Notes: a model not told the origin generated them from the sequence alone. A stretch of 64,000 nucleotides of DNA from Chamaea fasciata (GCA_029207755.1 JARCOQ010000005.1:64739414-64803413); one strand, 5' to 3'. Shown: positions 48,601 through 64,000, counted from the stretch's first letter. Made by a program: numbers and translations.

Positions 48601-48641
48601 GACAGGCTTTCCTGCAGAGCAGGCTCGGAGGCCTGGTTTAG
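48429..48641 (+). CDS. MIEF1: MIEF1 upstream-ORF microprotein (MIEF1-MP, LYR-motif protein)
   Basis: This 70-aa protein comes from the first AUG of the predicted MIEF1 mRNA. It equals the human MIEF1-MP/altMIEF1 (UniProt L0R8F8, 70 aa) in length and closely in sequence: [10 protein letters not shown] start, LYR tripeptide at residues 12-14, a basic helix with RYTDRDFY near 24-31 and [10 protein letters not shown], and an ELEKG-like KERQLEKG helix near the end. LYR proteins bind mitochondrial acyl carrier protein; the human protein sits with MALSU1 and mt-ACP on assembling mitoribosome large subunits, and has also been linked to fission. Strong context CCCCCATGG (G at +4). It ends before the main MIEF1 ORF and does not overlap it. 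Standard gene predictors usually drop such ORFs as 5' UTR. Confidence 0.93.
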   Translation: MAAWSREAVLTLYRALLRRGRGLRYTDRDFYLASIRREFRRNQGLQRLEDKERQLEKGQAFLQSRLGGLV

Positions 48642-48714
48642 AGATTCCCTGTAGCTCCCACTGGTCCTACTTACCTCCCTCTTCTTTCGAAAATCCCCTC
48701 GCCAACCTGAAGAG

Positions 48715-48747
48715 ATGATTGACACTCACTACCCACCGCTTTCTTGA
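48715..48747 (+). other. Second small upstream ORF in MIEF1 leader (10 codons)
   Basis: ATG at 48,715 opens ten codons to a TGA at 48,745. It lies between the microprotein stop and the main start, so ribosomes reinitiating after the microprotein would meet it, and then a two-codon ATG CAT TAG at 48,807, before reaching MIEF1. Coding function is not proposed. Confidence 0.5.
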
Positions 48748-48822
48748 AGAAGTCCTGAAGGTGCTTCCACAGGCACACCGGGAGGACTCTCCTGTTCTCT
48801 TCACAAATGCATTAGGTCACAG

Positions 48823-50153
48823 GTAGGTCATCTACAATGATACAGCCGCGTTCTTCGTGCTGCTGTTACAGTGAGCTTTGCAGAAGTGTGGGGTTTCTTC
48901 TGCTTGGGGGTGACAAGTGAATGTATTCTTGGTTCATCCAGGCAGGAACATTCCCCCTGGCTTGACTTTAGAAAAAAACAAAGGGCAGTTTTAAACCTCC
49001 CCAGTCAGGCAGGCAGGCTCAGAATCTTGGACACTGACTCAGAAAACAGACCTAAAGTCACAGTGCAGGGGTTTCTTGGTGTTTTCGTGTAGGTTCCCTG
49101 GGAATTCACCTGTGGGTACAGTGATGGTAAAAGTGTGTTTTACAGGATCACAGAATCATTTTGGTTAGAAAAGGCCTCTGAGATCATTAAGTCCTATCTT
49201 TGGCTAATAACCACCTTGTAAGTAGAACATGGCATTGCGTATTGTGGCCAAGTTAAACACTCCTGAGGATGGTGGCTCCATCACCTCACTGGGCAGCCCA
49301 TTCCAATGCCTAATCACCCATTCTGTGAGGAAATTCCTCTTGATGTCCAGCCTGAGCCTTCCCTGGCACAGCTTGAGGCCATGTCGTCCAAAGATGCTCT
49401 TTACATTTAAATCTCAAGGTCAGGTTAAATGGAAATTTGAGGACACAAAAGTACACATGTAAGAAAATACTCATGTCAGTGTTTTACATGATTCATCTGA
49501 GAGTCAAACCCACCAGTCTTGAGGGCAGGAATAAACATCAAAGGAAGACAACGTTCCTTTTATGACGTGTCGTGATCTCTGCTGTTGATTGGGTGTCTTG
49601 GAAGGATCTGGGACTGGCCACTGTTCAGAAATTAATCTGTGAATGGAAGCTCTGAGACTGCTGTCAGTTCTTGGGGAAGATTCCACTCTGTTCCAGGCAG
49701 TTGATCAACCCTTTATTGCCTTGTCTGTGAACAAAATCACACTTGTTACATTAGAAATTAGAAAATAAACTGGCTTTGCTTTGGTTGAGAAGCACAAATT
49801 ATAAGAAAAATATCTAAATAGTCATAGGGTTTTGCTTAATATGCAGAATTTTATTGCAAAGTACTGTGGAAGTAAATTGTACTTCCTTTCATTAAATCCA
49901 TTCAATTATTAGAAACCTCACATCAGATTTGGATGTGTTCCCTGAGGTATTGGACGTTGCTTGGTCAGTACTGTCCTGGCACTGCTGGGAACAGGCAGCT
50001 CTTTGAGGGAATATAATTAGAGAGGGTGGAGGGTTGGGTGGTCCCTTCCTGTGGTAAAACCCGGTAGTAGCAGGTGTGAAGTGTGGGAGAAGGGAGTGAA
50101 CCACCAGGGACGCGCATTTTGGCCCGTGTGCATAACGTTCCCGCTCCTTGCAG
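48823..50153 (+). other. MIEF1: MIEF1 intron 2 (predicted)
   Basis: The intron runs from CAG|GTAGGT to GCTCCTTGCAG|GTAGG. It contains an antisense CR1 fragment and otherwise AT-rich sequence with no recognised element. The octamer CAGGTAGG occurs at both ends of the intron. Confidence 0.6.
49143..49395 (-). mobile_element. CR1 LINE 3' fragment, antisense, in MIEF1 intron
   Basis: Read on the + strand this is the reverse complement of the CR1 3' end: GATCACAGAATCATTTTGGT, GAAAAGGCCTCTGAGATCAT, GGATGGTGGCTCCATCACCT, CACTGGGCAGCCCATTCCAA, TGCCTAATCACCCATTCTGTG, AGGAAATTCCTCTTGATGTCC, CTTCCCTGGCACAGCTTGAG, GCCATGTCGTCC. It is 5'-truncated and diverged. Opposite orientation to the host gene is common for intronic LINE copies. 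Confidence 0.85.
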
Positions 50154-50158
50154 GTAGG

Positions 50159-54702
<4,544 letters not shown>

Positions 54703-54789
54703 TGGGGCCTTACGTAGGGAAGTGTTGATAGGGTTTAGCCAATGCAGACTTTGATTACTGTGAATTATGTCTCCTTCACTTCTGCCTAT

Positions 54790-54818
54790 CTCCTTCTCTC
54801 TCTGTCTCTCTCTCTTCA
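54790..54818. repeat. (TC)n pyrimidine tract in MIEF1 3' UTR
   Basis: A short run of TC units (CTTCTCTCTCTGTCTCTCTC) about 90 bases after the stop codon; a possible polypyrimidine-tract-protein site by composition only. Confidence 0.6.
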
Positions 54819-55008
54819 CCACTCCCCCCTTCTAGTTCATTGTTAATTCCTGCTGTGGAGTTGGTGCTCTCACTGAATTTCTTGGTGCTACTGGTCCATT
54901 TCCACCATCTCTGCCCCAAGAGGTCCCCTTTGGCTAGGGAAGAGAGGCTAAAACTGCAGCTCTGAGATCTTCACATAAATTCTGCTGAGTTTAAGTGTCT
55001 ACCAAAAA

Positions 55009-55014
55009 AATAAA
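55009..55014 (+). terminator. Candidate proximal poly(A) signal of MIEF1
   Basis: AATAAA about 310 bases after the stop codon, followed by T-rich CACTTCTTTCTTCTGTAG. It would yield a short 3' UTR isoform lacking the two Pumilio-type sites. Confidence 0.35.
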
Positions 55015-56611
55015 CCAAACTATGCACTTCTTTCTTCTGTAGTACACTTACTGCAGCAAACCCTTTTTGGTCTGAAGAAGGTGGAACTGGGCTGGTAAAT
55101 CCAGTGATGATTTTAGCAGACTTGCACTGAGGTTGTTTAATTTCCTCCAGCCTGACTTGACCCCTTGTTTCTTTTTCTCTGCTGTCCCACACTGTCTCAC
55201 TTTCCTTTATGTCCTTCTGGCCTGGTCATGCAGAGCAGACTGAGCGAGATGTTTTCGATAGGGTTCTTTTTGTATTTCTGAGTGGATAATGACTGCACTG
55301 GCAATATTTGGGGCTGTAGAGCTTGAAATTGGAGAATTCCCACAGCTCCTGCTCCCACATAGCCTTCTTATCCTTTGCAAGCTGGGTTCGGGATTAAGGG
55401 CCAAAGTTTGTCCAGTCTGCTGCAAGACAACCTCCTATGCAGGCAGTTCATGTTGAAGGTGTCACAGGGGAGGAAGGAACCTTTGTGGTCTGGTTGTGTG
55501 ATGGGGCTGAAGGAGCAGAGCTTGCTGTTCCTACCTAGCCAGGTCTGCTGGGAATGGCTTCAGGAGTGGAGAACAAGGCAGCTCTTTAGTTGTCTCTGGC
55601 CTAGAGGAAGAGGGGGTGATTATAGGGAAGGGGTGGGAGACACACAAGGGAATGGGGATTATTTTTTTCATCTTTTCCCCAAGAGCTTATGGCTGTTCTG
55701 GTTTACTGGAGGTGGAAACAAGACTGCACGCCTCAAAGGGCTTTGGAATAAGCCCACACAAGCCAGATTCTCACCAGCTCTAAAGACTGTGAAGGTGATA
55801 GAACTGAACTGGTGTCATCAGCAAGGGTCTGTCCCATACACTGGTAATTAGGGTAAGTATACAAAGCTGGCATTTAGGGATCTATTACCTTTGGCATCTG
55901 CTCTGTGTGCTTTAGTCTCCTCCCCAGAACTGAGGCTGTCCATCACCTTCCTCACTCCCATGTGCCGACTTTCCAGTTCTCCCATTTTACAAATACTCTT
56001 GGAAAGCTGATGAGGGCACACCTTCCCATTCCATCTGTTTGGACCTGTTGGCAGAGCATTTCTGCCCACTCCTGTCTATGGCTGCTCTCAGGCTGTAGAC
56101 TACTCTGCATTAAGCCACCTGCTGTCTTCAAAAACTGGGAGAGAAGGTGTCCCCCCAAGTCTGGAGCTCTGTGTGTATCTCAAAAGATCAGCATAACTAT
56201 TGTTTCAGAAACATATTTGCCTTTTCCATGCTTTAGCAGCTTTTTTTGCCCTTGCTGTTCAGCCTTCTTAGCCAGTGGAGAGGAGTACTGCAGCAGCAGA
56301 GTTTGTAGGGAGCAGGAATCCTTTTCTCCTTTTCTCGTCCCTTCCTCTCAGGACTTCCCCCATCTATGACAGAGAAGTTTCAAGGTGAATTTCAGGAGCA
56401 GAACCACGGAGGGAAATCTTTTACCCTGGGTTCTTTTTAGAGGCAGTGCTGGTGAGGTGAGGGAGAAGCATCTTTCTCGGACAATCCGTCCATTTTAGCC
56501 AGTGTGTCAGCATTCTGTATACAACGATAATCCAACATTGCATTTTAAATTATTTAATCCTTAGGGTACTGGTATTTTCTAGATTGCCAGATGTGTACTT
56601 TGAAGTCTGTG

Positions 56612-56619
56612 TGTATATA
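56612..56619 (+). promoter_or_regulatory. Pumilio-type element TGTATATA (MIEF1 3' UTR)
   Basis: An exact match to the Pumilio recognition consensus UGUANAUA on the transcribed strand. The flank is T/A-rich (GTGTGTATATAAAG). An eight-base match alone occurs often by chance; a second copy at 57,080 raises interest. Confidence 0.4.
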
Positions 56620-57023
56620 AAGTCTGTAGTCTATCAAAGGTTAATAGGAATCCCATTTGTATGACTTTGTGTTTTGTAAGTTTTGCAGCAGTCAGTATTG
56701 GTCAGCTGTTGATTGCTCTTCACTCTGGTTCCCAGATTTTTCCCCCTCTTCCTTCCTTAGACCCCCACTGCCTTTCTGATGTCAGCCTTCCTACCCTAAA
56801 AGCAGGCAGATAAGACTTGGAGCCTATAGGCTATTGGGGGGATTTCCCCTTGTTTTTAATTACTTGAAGGTCAACAAAAATATTAAAATATCTGGGTTGT
56901 CAGAAGTTCCCTCAAAGCTCATTTCTTCAGTGTGACATCACCCCTCTCTTGGTGTTGATGCCAGTACTGTGGTCTTCACATTTTAATAGCAATGTGGTTG
57001 GAAATGATTAAAACTCCAGATAC

Positions 57024-57038
57024 AAAAAAAAAAAAAAA
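57024..57038. repeat. A15 run within MIEF1 3' UTR
   Basis: Fifteen A residues after ATTAAAACTCCAGATAC. It is genomic and could cause internal priming in oligo-dT cDNA libraries, giving a false transcript end here. Confidence 0.8.
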
Positions 57039-57079
57039 GGTAAGATATGACTTGAGAACAGTTGTCACATACATATCTG

Positions 57080-57087
57080 TGTATATA
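57080..57087 (+). promoter_or_regulatory. Second Pumilio-type element TGTATATA (MIEF1 3' UTR)
   Basis: A second exact UGUANAUA match on the sense strand, about 470 bases after the first, followed by an AT-rich ATTTTTTTACATG context. Confidence 0.4.
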
Positions 57088-58156
57088 ATTTTTTTACATG
57101 AATGCATTTACTTCTTCCTGGCAACCTAATTAATTAATATTTTATGGCCATTTTTTGCTGCTATTGAGCTCAATTTGTGTATCAAATGGAGACTGAAGCT
57201 GCCTTTTTGCCTTTTCTGTAGACTCTGCTCCACCTCACTTGCAATAACCATCTCCATCATTTCTTCCCTTCAGTTTTGCCCTCCTCTGAGCTAGCCACGA
57301 GCTTGTTCTCACAAGGCAAATGATCACTTCCTACAGGCAGCCACCACAGCAGGCAATATCTGCCCAGGCAGTGGCAGTCTTGACAAAGGCCAAAGATGTG
57401 ATGGGTCACAGGGACACTGCAACTAGGAATATTTTAAGAGCTGGGTCAGGTATAAGGGGCAGTAGAAGCAGGGAAGAAGGTGTAGGGTAAGTATGCAGGA
57501 AACTTCCAGTAATGCTGCACCCAGCCTGTGGGTCAAACAGAATGTTGCAGAGTCTTTCAAACTGGCACCTTTCAATATTAAATGCTGTACATGTGTTGAT
57601 GTACAGCCTAGAGGGCTATCTTACCTACAGGTAGGCTACTTCCTGGTAAAATCTGTAACACAGAGCAGGAGAACCTAAAGCTGAATGTGAAAAGGGCAGC
57701 TCCTGGCCACTTTCCTGGCAGAGCAGCTCAGAGACAGATTGATTGTAAGAGGCCCAGGGCATGCGTTGGGCTGGTGGCTGCCTCAGCTCCAAGAATGTCT
57801 CCATGTGTTCTGCTGTAGCTTAGCTCACACAAGCTTCCCGTGAGATTGTCGTCTTTTTCCCTGTAACCACAGGGTGAGGACCAACTTGCTCAGCTGTGGG
57901 TTTCACTGCTGCTGAGCTCCACTGCTAATCTTTCAAGTCAGATGGATTTCTTTTCCTGTGTTTAAAAGGAATTATGGAAACAAGAGGCTGCTTTGTGCCC
58001 CCTGGCAAGCTGCCATCAGGGCCCTCATTCTTAGCATGTGGGCACCAAGTGAGAAGTGAAGAGATGATGGCTCATCTCTCCCAGGCCTAGAGGCTGTGGA
58101 TTTGCAAAGGGGAAAGTCCAAGTGCATGATCTGTGACAGAGTGTGTGAAATTCTGA

Positions 58157-58162
58157 AATAAA
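58157..58162 (+). terminator. Candidate MIEF1 poly(A) signal AATAAA
   Basis: AATAAA followed 20-40 bases later by GGTTGTCTCTGGCATGTTT, a GT-rich downstream element. A good candidate for one of the distal ends. Confidence 0.5.
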
Positions 58163-58746
58163 ATTACTTCCCACAGTAACCTGGTTGTCTCTGGCATGTT
58201 TATAAACAAAGGAACATGTCTCTGCTTTCATCTCCGTGCGTCACCTTAATGCTGATATAATTCTGCACCACACCAGTGCTTGGGGACTGACTTGCCGCTT
58301 GCTGATTCACTTGCTTTCCCTTTGTTGCTCTGGGCACTCAGCACTTAGCAGCTTGTCTCAAGGAAGCAATCAGCTCTGCGCAGCAGTGTCCTGGCTCCTG
58401 GCAGCTTTCACACCAATCACAAGGTGATGCGTAATTGTAGTGCTGAGCCTCTCATCCTCTCTCCAATAGTCCACATGCTTGTTCAGGCACCTGCTTTTCA
58501 TGTGGCTCCCCAGACTTCAGAGGCTTCTGTGCCTCTGCAATATTAAAGTTTCCTGTGTGGGCTCCCCCACCCTCGTTCAGTTACACCTTTTGTGTGCCAG
58601 GCCTCTCCCCAAATGCACTCCTCCCTTATCCAGGCATCAGCCTTGAGGCAGTGAGGAAGCTGCTTTGCCAGGAGCCCGTGTCTGGTGTGTTCTTTATAGT
58701 AAAACCAAGTTTTATTGGGAAAGTGGAGTGGAAATGTTGGATGTCA

Positions 58747-58752
58747 AATAAA
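58747..58752 (+). terminator. Candidate distal MIEF1 poly(A) signal AATAAA
   Basis: AATAAA with a GTGCTGTTTTTGATGGGT downstream element in the correct window; the best-formed signal after MIEF1. Gives a 3' UTR of about 4.07 kb. Confidence 0.55.
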
Positions 58753-60055
58753 GTGTAAAGTCGTGCTGTTTTTGATGGGTCCCAGGCTTCTTAATTCTTG
58801 GAAGACATGCTACGGTGGCAACACTGTCCTGTAAGACTGGTCTTAATGAGGACTCTGTAATTAACTATTTTGGAGGGTATTTTATGATACAAAGGGAGTC
58901 TACATCTCTTTTTCTTTTTTTCTAATATCCATTGCCTACGTTGCTTTTTTTTCCCCTCTAATCTGTCCTGTGGTAGAAACAGATCAGATGAGATCAAGCA
59001 CATTTCATGCCATACAGCATCTTACAGGAGCAGCTAAAATAAGCTACTTTGTGAAATCTGTGACAGGTTTTACCCCCTCAAGTTGAAGCCCCTGGAATGC
59101 GTAGAGCCTGCAATACATGGTTAATATATGCAGCATTTTGCACCTTTGCATAGAAGCTGTCCTGGCATGAATAGGGAGGAGGAAAGATCAAAAGATAAAT
59201 GTCTGTTTAATGTAAAGAAGAAATAATTGAGGGGAATGATAATTACTGCAAGTATGGAAAAAGTTGCTAGAAAGAAGAGCAGAAGTAGTTCTCCAGGCCG
59301 CAAAGGCTTTGAATCTCTTTGTTCTTAGCATAAGGAACAAAGAGCTTAGGAGGAAAGTGAATTTTGGAAAAAGCAAAGTATTTTGCCCACTTTGTTATAT
59401 AATCACTGTCCTGTCCTGGACATTAATGTAGATTAGTTTACATTTTATTTATTTTTTGCATCTCTTAATTTAAAAAATTAATACAAAAATTCTAGCCTAT
59501 TTTGTGTCTAATCTTAAACTAGGGAAGAAAGGACGACTGAACCTCCAAATTTGAGATTATCATGCTAAACTGTTGAACTGCATTAATAATGTTTCTTTTT
59601 TAGTTGCGTCCATTTTTTTAAGGTTTATTTTAATATTCTAAACTTAAGAAAAGCAGCAGACAGCTGCTGCTTTTTAAATTTAGTCTCATAGAAAAAAAAA
59701 AAAAAGGAATCTCTTCCAAATTTTAGTTTCACAGAGAAAAAGATGAGCCTCTTCCAAAGGAGGAATTTCTCTTCCAAATAAGATATGTTTGCTCACTAAC
59801 TGCACTATTCAATGGCTCCAGCGTGGCTCACTGAATCTGGGACTGTATCTTGAAATGTGGGGCTTCGCCCACAGATGCAGCAAGCAAGAAATTGGAGATT
59901 CTACCTCCTACCAGTGAAACTCAGTATTGCTTCCAGCCCTGGGAGAACTGCTGTGGTCCAGACAATCAGGGCACTGTTTGAGATATCTGGATTTTATTTT
60001 CTTTATCCTTGTCAGGCTGAGTTACTGAGTTTACAATCTGAGGGATTCAAGAAAT

Positions 60056-60107
60056 ATCCTCCCTCTCCCTTGTATTCTTTTTTTCTCTCTCCTTTTTTTT
60101 TCTTTTT

Positions 60108-60141
<34 letters not shown>
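60056..60141. repeat. Pyrimidine tract ending in T32
   Basis: A CT-rich lead-in passes into 32 consecutive T residues at 60,110-60,141. It could be the reverse of a retroposon A-tail on the minus strand, but no TTTATT signal or recognisable body lies immediately to the right, so simple expansion is the safer reading. Confidence 0.75.
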
Positions 60142-60147
<6 letters not shown>

Positions 60148-62814
60148 CAACTCCTTATTCAAATAGCTTTCATTTAACAAATGTGTTCCTTTCACAATCA
60201 AGGATGAAATTTTTACTAGCATACTTTGAGAAGGACAGCATTACTCACAAGTCAAGGACCCGGAAATGTGCTGGTGAGCAGGCTGTTACTCCTTTCTTTA
60301 TACTATGTGATCCTGTGGAATAATCTTGCAAACAGTAAGGGAAATGAGGGTGGTAAGACCAATGGGTAAGGCAAGGAAGATCAGAAATCACTCTGTAGAT
60401 AGGAAACGTTCTTGTCATTTTACAAAAAGCCAAGAGACTGGGACACACAGTTTTGCTCAAGAAACACAAACTTCTCATGATCTTAACCTTTCATAAGTAC
60501 TCATGCAGAAGTCAGTTCTGAACAAAATCACATTAGGCACACTAAAAGTTGGATTTTTTATTTTGCTGCCCTGGTTCAATTTCCCTGGCTCCTGTGGCTA
60601 AGTAACTCTTTGATCTATCTATTAACACTCAGTGCTAAGCTTCTCAAGGGAAGTATATATATATAAATTCTAACCACATTCTTCATGAAAAGCCTTCTCT
60701 ATACAAGTAATGGGCAAAAGTTGCTCACTTGTGTCAGTTGTTTTGTTTAGGATTTTCTTTTGTTAGGCAACAATTCCCTGGCTTCAGTGCAATTCCACCC
60801 TTCCCTTTCCTCTCTCTGTGGTAGAATTGTCACTGTTCAGAAGCACAGGGATGATGCTGTTCCATAAGACATCGCAGGACCGCGTCCCTGTCCTGTACAA
60901 CCCTCTTGTCTCAGTCTGCTCAGCATTGCAAAGGACAGGCCTCAGAATACATGAGGGCACAGATAGCAAATGATGGACTGTGTTGGTTCTTTACCTCTCC
61001 CACAATGGGCATTACTTCAAAACTCATAGGGCCCTGGCGGCTCCTTATCTCCCTTGAAAGGCAAGAAATAATTGTTCCTGGAAGCAGTATGGCAGAATGA
61101 CATTGGCAGAATTGCCTTCAGATTCTTGAATTTATTTAGCACAGGGGACCTTGCAGACAGTAAGTACCACCACTTATATGGATAATAAGATGTGAATCAT
61201 ATTTAACTGCTGCTTGTTTGTAGCAGCAGCGAAGTGCTGTCAGAGGCCTTGAGGTGTGCTGGAGCCAAGGTAGTACAAGGCAGTCTCAGAGGCTGCAGAG
61301 TTACAGCTCCCACAGTGCTTGTCAGAAAGCACACTGGCAGGGGCCCAGCTCCCTGGCACTCACAGGGAGGCTGATTTCTGCTGAGGCAAGGATGTGACCA
61401 AGGCACAAACTTTCTCTTTTCCAAATCACTGCCTGTGATTGTGAGAGAGACAGTAGAAATCTAGTCTGGTGCCTTCAACAAGGAGCGAAGAGCTTATGTT
61501 TTGGACTAGGAACTTTTCTCCTCTCCCACCCCCTTTTTTTTTTTTTCTTTAATTTTTGTACTTTTTTCTTTTTCTATGCAAAACAAAATAATGAATGAAG
61601 AATAATGCTTCTTGAGTCCATCACTTTTGCACTGCCAAGGAGAATGTTTGATGTCACCAGCAGACTAATGACTCCCAAGCTTTGTGTCCTGGGACAGACT
61701 TACCCTTTTGTGAGCCTGCCCTGCCTGGGGGAGACCTGTATTTCTGCTAAGTGCTCAGCATCCAAATGTGTCTTACTGAGACTGGATGGCTGAGGTGAAT
61801 GGCTCAAATGTTACCTTCCTGAATAGCACCAGCATTGCCTCAAACCCAGAGGTGTCTCCTCTTGAAGCCAGGACACAGTCTCATCCTCTGAGTGGCAGAA
61901 GAGCAGGCCAGCTGTACCTCCCCCAAAGAGCTGGGCTGGTGTGGCTGACTCCTGACAGACCTGGTTTTAGTCTCAAACCAGTTGTTTCAGCAGTCAAGCA
62001 CAGAAACCTCCTCCCATTAAAAGAACTGCAAACCTCCCTCACCAGACACCATAGCAATGGCAGTAAGAGGGCAGGTGGGTTGAGAAGCCACAGCACCTAC
62101 TCAGTATGTTACTTTGGCTGCAAAATCTTCTTTGGGGAGTATTATCCAGCCTGCCTATGGCCAGTCCACCTGTAACACACCTGAGGAGGCTCTGCGGAAG
62201 CCACCCATCAGTCCACATACTACAAGTGCAGGGAGCAGAACAGGCTCAAAGTCTTCCGAAAAAATCTTTCTGACATAATTTGCCAAATCCCCTAACACAG
62301 GGACCTTAGGGAAAATGATGTTCCTTCAGGAAAAAGCTATAAACTCAATGGTATCACAATTGTGTCAACATCCACCAGGATTTTTTCTCTCCTCCTTTGT
62401 AAACAAATATATATTAAAACAGTACAAAGTCTGCTGGTAAATCACTGAGCAGCTGCTGCCTATGAAGAGAGGAAAATTATTACTGAATAATGGCTGCAGC
62501 ATTCCTCTCCAGGGACCTGGGCAGCTACAGCCTCAACAGTAACTTGTCTTCAAATGAGTTTCAGAGTTCAGAACACTGAACTACTTGTTGTGTCAGTGTT
62601 CTTGCTGAAGCTGCCCACATCAGAGTCAGGGATCTCACAACACACCCAAAAGATTCCTAGAACTCTGTTTTATTTCACTCACAGAGTACACCTGTGCACA
62701 GTCTCTCTTTCTGGCCTCATCAAAACACTCTGATGTGACACAAAGTGAAAAACAAATCCCCCAAAGGAGGACACAGAGCACAGCCTGGTATTCTCCTTCC
62801 ACTGTACACCCCTC

Positions 62815-62832
62815 TCCCCCCCCCACCCCCCC
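62815..62832. repeat. C-rich run (C9-A-C7)
   Basis: CCCCCCCCC, one A, then CCCCCCC with C-rich edges; G-quadruplex potential on the minus strand. No gene context. Confidence 0.7.
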
Positions 62833-64000
62833 GAACAGAGAGGCTGAAATAAACTCAAATAACCTTTCCAAAGCTGCTGGTTGGGACGCCAGGTTCAGGA
62901 GTGCAGTGTAACTGCTGCTGGGCTGGTACAGCAAGGGGCCCTCATGCTGACTGGTCTAAGGGGCACTGAGACACTGAAAGAGTCTCTGAAGTTGACTCAC
63001 TCACTGGCATCTGGGCTGAAATGCTGCAGTCTCATAATCCATACCTACTTGTCAGGCCTCAGCTCTTGCTAACTTCACACTGCAAGAAAATAAGCAATGT
63101 ACACTGCCACTCTCCACCCTTTTGCACAGAAGGGCACAAGACACCTGGCACGTGACTGCAGCAGATGATGGTAACCTACAGGTACATACATTTTGATACA
63201 CACTGAGCACACAATCTACAGGGGAGTCACATCATCTATAGGCCCATGAAGAACAATAGCTGACAGGAAATGTGTTCTTTTATTGCTTGGATAACTGGAA
63301 GGCTTTTGTTTGTGTGCTAAACTGAGCCCACATGTTAATGCACATGAAGGATTATTCTTGACCCCCAAGTCCTTTCATCATAATAAAACAAGGCTGGACA
63401 ATGAGACAACTAAAAATATCCCCCAGTGGTCTGAACAAAAGTCAGCACCCCCTCCTCTCCCTCCTTCATGCATATTTTTTGCTAAACATAATTTTCAGCC
63501 AGTTGTAGCTTTGCTTGGGCAAGTTACAACTCACCTCCCTCTTACCAGATTTGGACAATGTTTTTACTTGTGGCAGCTGGCCACAGCCTGGATGATTCTG
63601 AGTAACTAAGCCTCTGGAGACAGGTATTTTGTGAGCTATCAGCATGTGTTGAGCATGCCCAAGTTTGTTCAGTAAAGAAAAATGTAGGTTGACAACCAGG
63701 GTTGTTTCCATAACTGTGTGAAATAATTGAACTGTAAGTTGCAAATGTAAATTGCAGATTTAACCCTCTTTTTTATTAGTCTCATTTCTAATGTCAGGGA
63801 TATTTACATAGCAGGATGGAAACAGGAGACAGTGAAGGGGTGGGTAAGTAGTGAATGATTTATTAGATTCCATTCAGTGTACTAGTCCAAAACAAATGAG
63901 GCAGAGCATATGGATAACTTATTTTGTGTGTAATAAAAGATGGATGTTAATACCTCCCAGCCTGATCTTTAATCATATAGATTTGCTTTTTGATCTGGTT

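Larger units (their letters stand above)
48394..48822 (+). other. MIEF1: Predicted MIEF1 exon 2 carrying the upstream ORF
   Basis: The acceptor CTCCTCTGCAG|G and the donor CACAG|GTAGGT at 48,823 are both good. The exon carries the complete 70-codon upstream ORF, then about 180 bases with two tiny ORFs (48,715-48,747 and 48,807-48,815), and joins the main coding exon at 50,154. Inferred from splice consensus only. Confidence 0.65.
54703..58775 (+). other. MIEF1: MIEF1 3' UTR (to about the distal poly(A) signal)
   Basis: No coding frame or repeat was recognised in this roughly 4-kb stretch after the stop. AATAAA hexamers lie at 55,009, 58,157 and 58,747; the last two are followed by GT-rich elements. 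It also contains a (TC)n tract at 54,790-54,815, two TGTATATA motifs, and an A15 run at 57,024. A long 3' UTR is in keeping with the mammalian gene. The exact end used in cells is unknown. Confidence 0.6.
58776..64000. other. Non-coding, AT-rich region downstream of MIEF1
   Basis: No exon, RNA gene or repeat family was recognised. Open frames are short and lack known domains; no bZIP basic region typical of ATF4 (the next gene in mammals) is seen. Low-complexity content: A14 at 59,692-59,705, a CT-rich tract ending in T32 at 60,056-60,141, a TATATATATATA stretch near 60,653, T-rich sequence near 61,532-61,572, and a C-rich run at 62,815-62,832. Confidence 0.55.

Noticed and set aside
47823..48725. 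300-codon open frame on the minus strand across the MIEF1 island
   Set aside because: Shadow of the CpG island and of the + strand microprotein; low-complexity composition and no recognisable domain.
55375..56369. Two frames of about 155 codons in the MIEF1 3' UTR
   Set aside because: They lie after the stop within the predicted 3' UTR, lack domains, and look like translated non-coding sequence.
61786..62175. 129-codon frame downstream of MIEF1 considered as an ATF4 or other gene exon
   Set aside because: No bZIP region, no flanking splice consensus of note, and no resemblance to a protein I know.

Overview
This is vertebrate nuclear DNA, almost certainly from a bird. Evidence: intron-containing genes with GT-AG splice sites, CpG-island promoters, long 3' UTRs, and 3'-end fragments of CR1 retroposons, the dominant avian interspersed repeat. 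There are no Alu or L1 copies and no bacterial-type operons. Two protein genes are recognised, both on the + strand in the order MGAT3 then MIEF1, which from memory matches the mammalian order on human chromosome 22. The species cannot be named from the sequence.

Layout. 1-17,100: no recognisable exon; one CR1 end, low-complexity tracts, a small tandem repeat and faint MIR-like SINE traces. 17,160-18,040: CpG island, taken as the MGAT3 promoter and non-coding first exon with a strong splice donor at 17,813/17,814. 17,814-34,212: large first intron. 34,214-35,722: the whole MGAT3 coding region in one exon (502 aa), followed by a probable 3.1-kb 3' UTR. 38,900-47,600: intergenic, with an old CR1/L3-like fragment and a clearer CR1 copy just upstream of the next promoter. 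47,850-48,600: CpG island of MIEF1. 48,429-48,641: upstream ORF for the 70-aa LYR-motif microprotein (MIEF1-MP). 50,159-54,702: MIEF1 coding region in four exons (464 aa). 54,703 to about 58,770: long 3' UTR with several poly(A) signals. 58,800-64,000: AT-rich non-coding sequence without recognised genes.

Function. MGAT3 is the Golgi enzyme that adds bisecting GlcNAc to N-glycans. MIEF1 (MiD51) is an outer-mitochondrial-membrane receptor that recruits the fission GTPase Drp1. Its mRNA leader also carries the microprotein, whose human counterpart is part of a mitoribosome assembly module, so one transcript can serve mitochondrial shape and mitochondrial translation.

Points most worth a second look: the two-product MIEF1 mRNA; a predicted MGAT3 upstream ORF whose stop would overlap the main start as AUGA; a shortened MGAT3 C-terminus followed by a 142-codon in-frame open run; a MIEF1 coding exon 1 whose skipping would leave a membrane-anchorless protein starting at Met49; two Pumilio-type sites in the MIEF1 3' UTR. 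Exon joins are inferred from splice consensus and remembered human proteins, not from transcript data.
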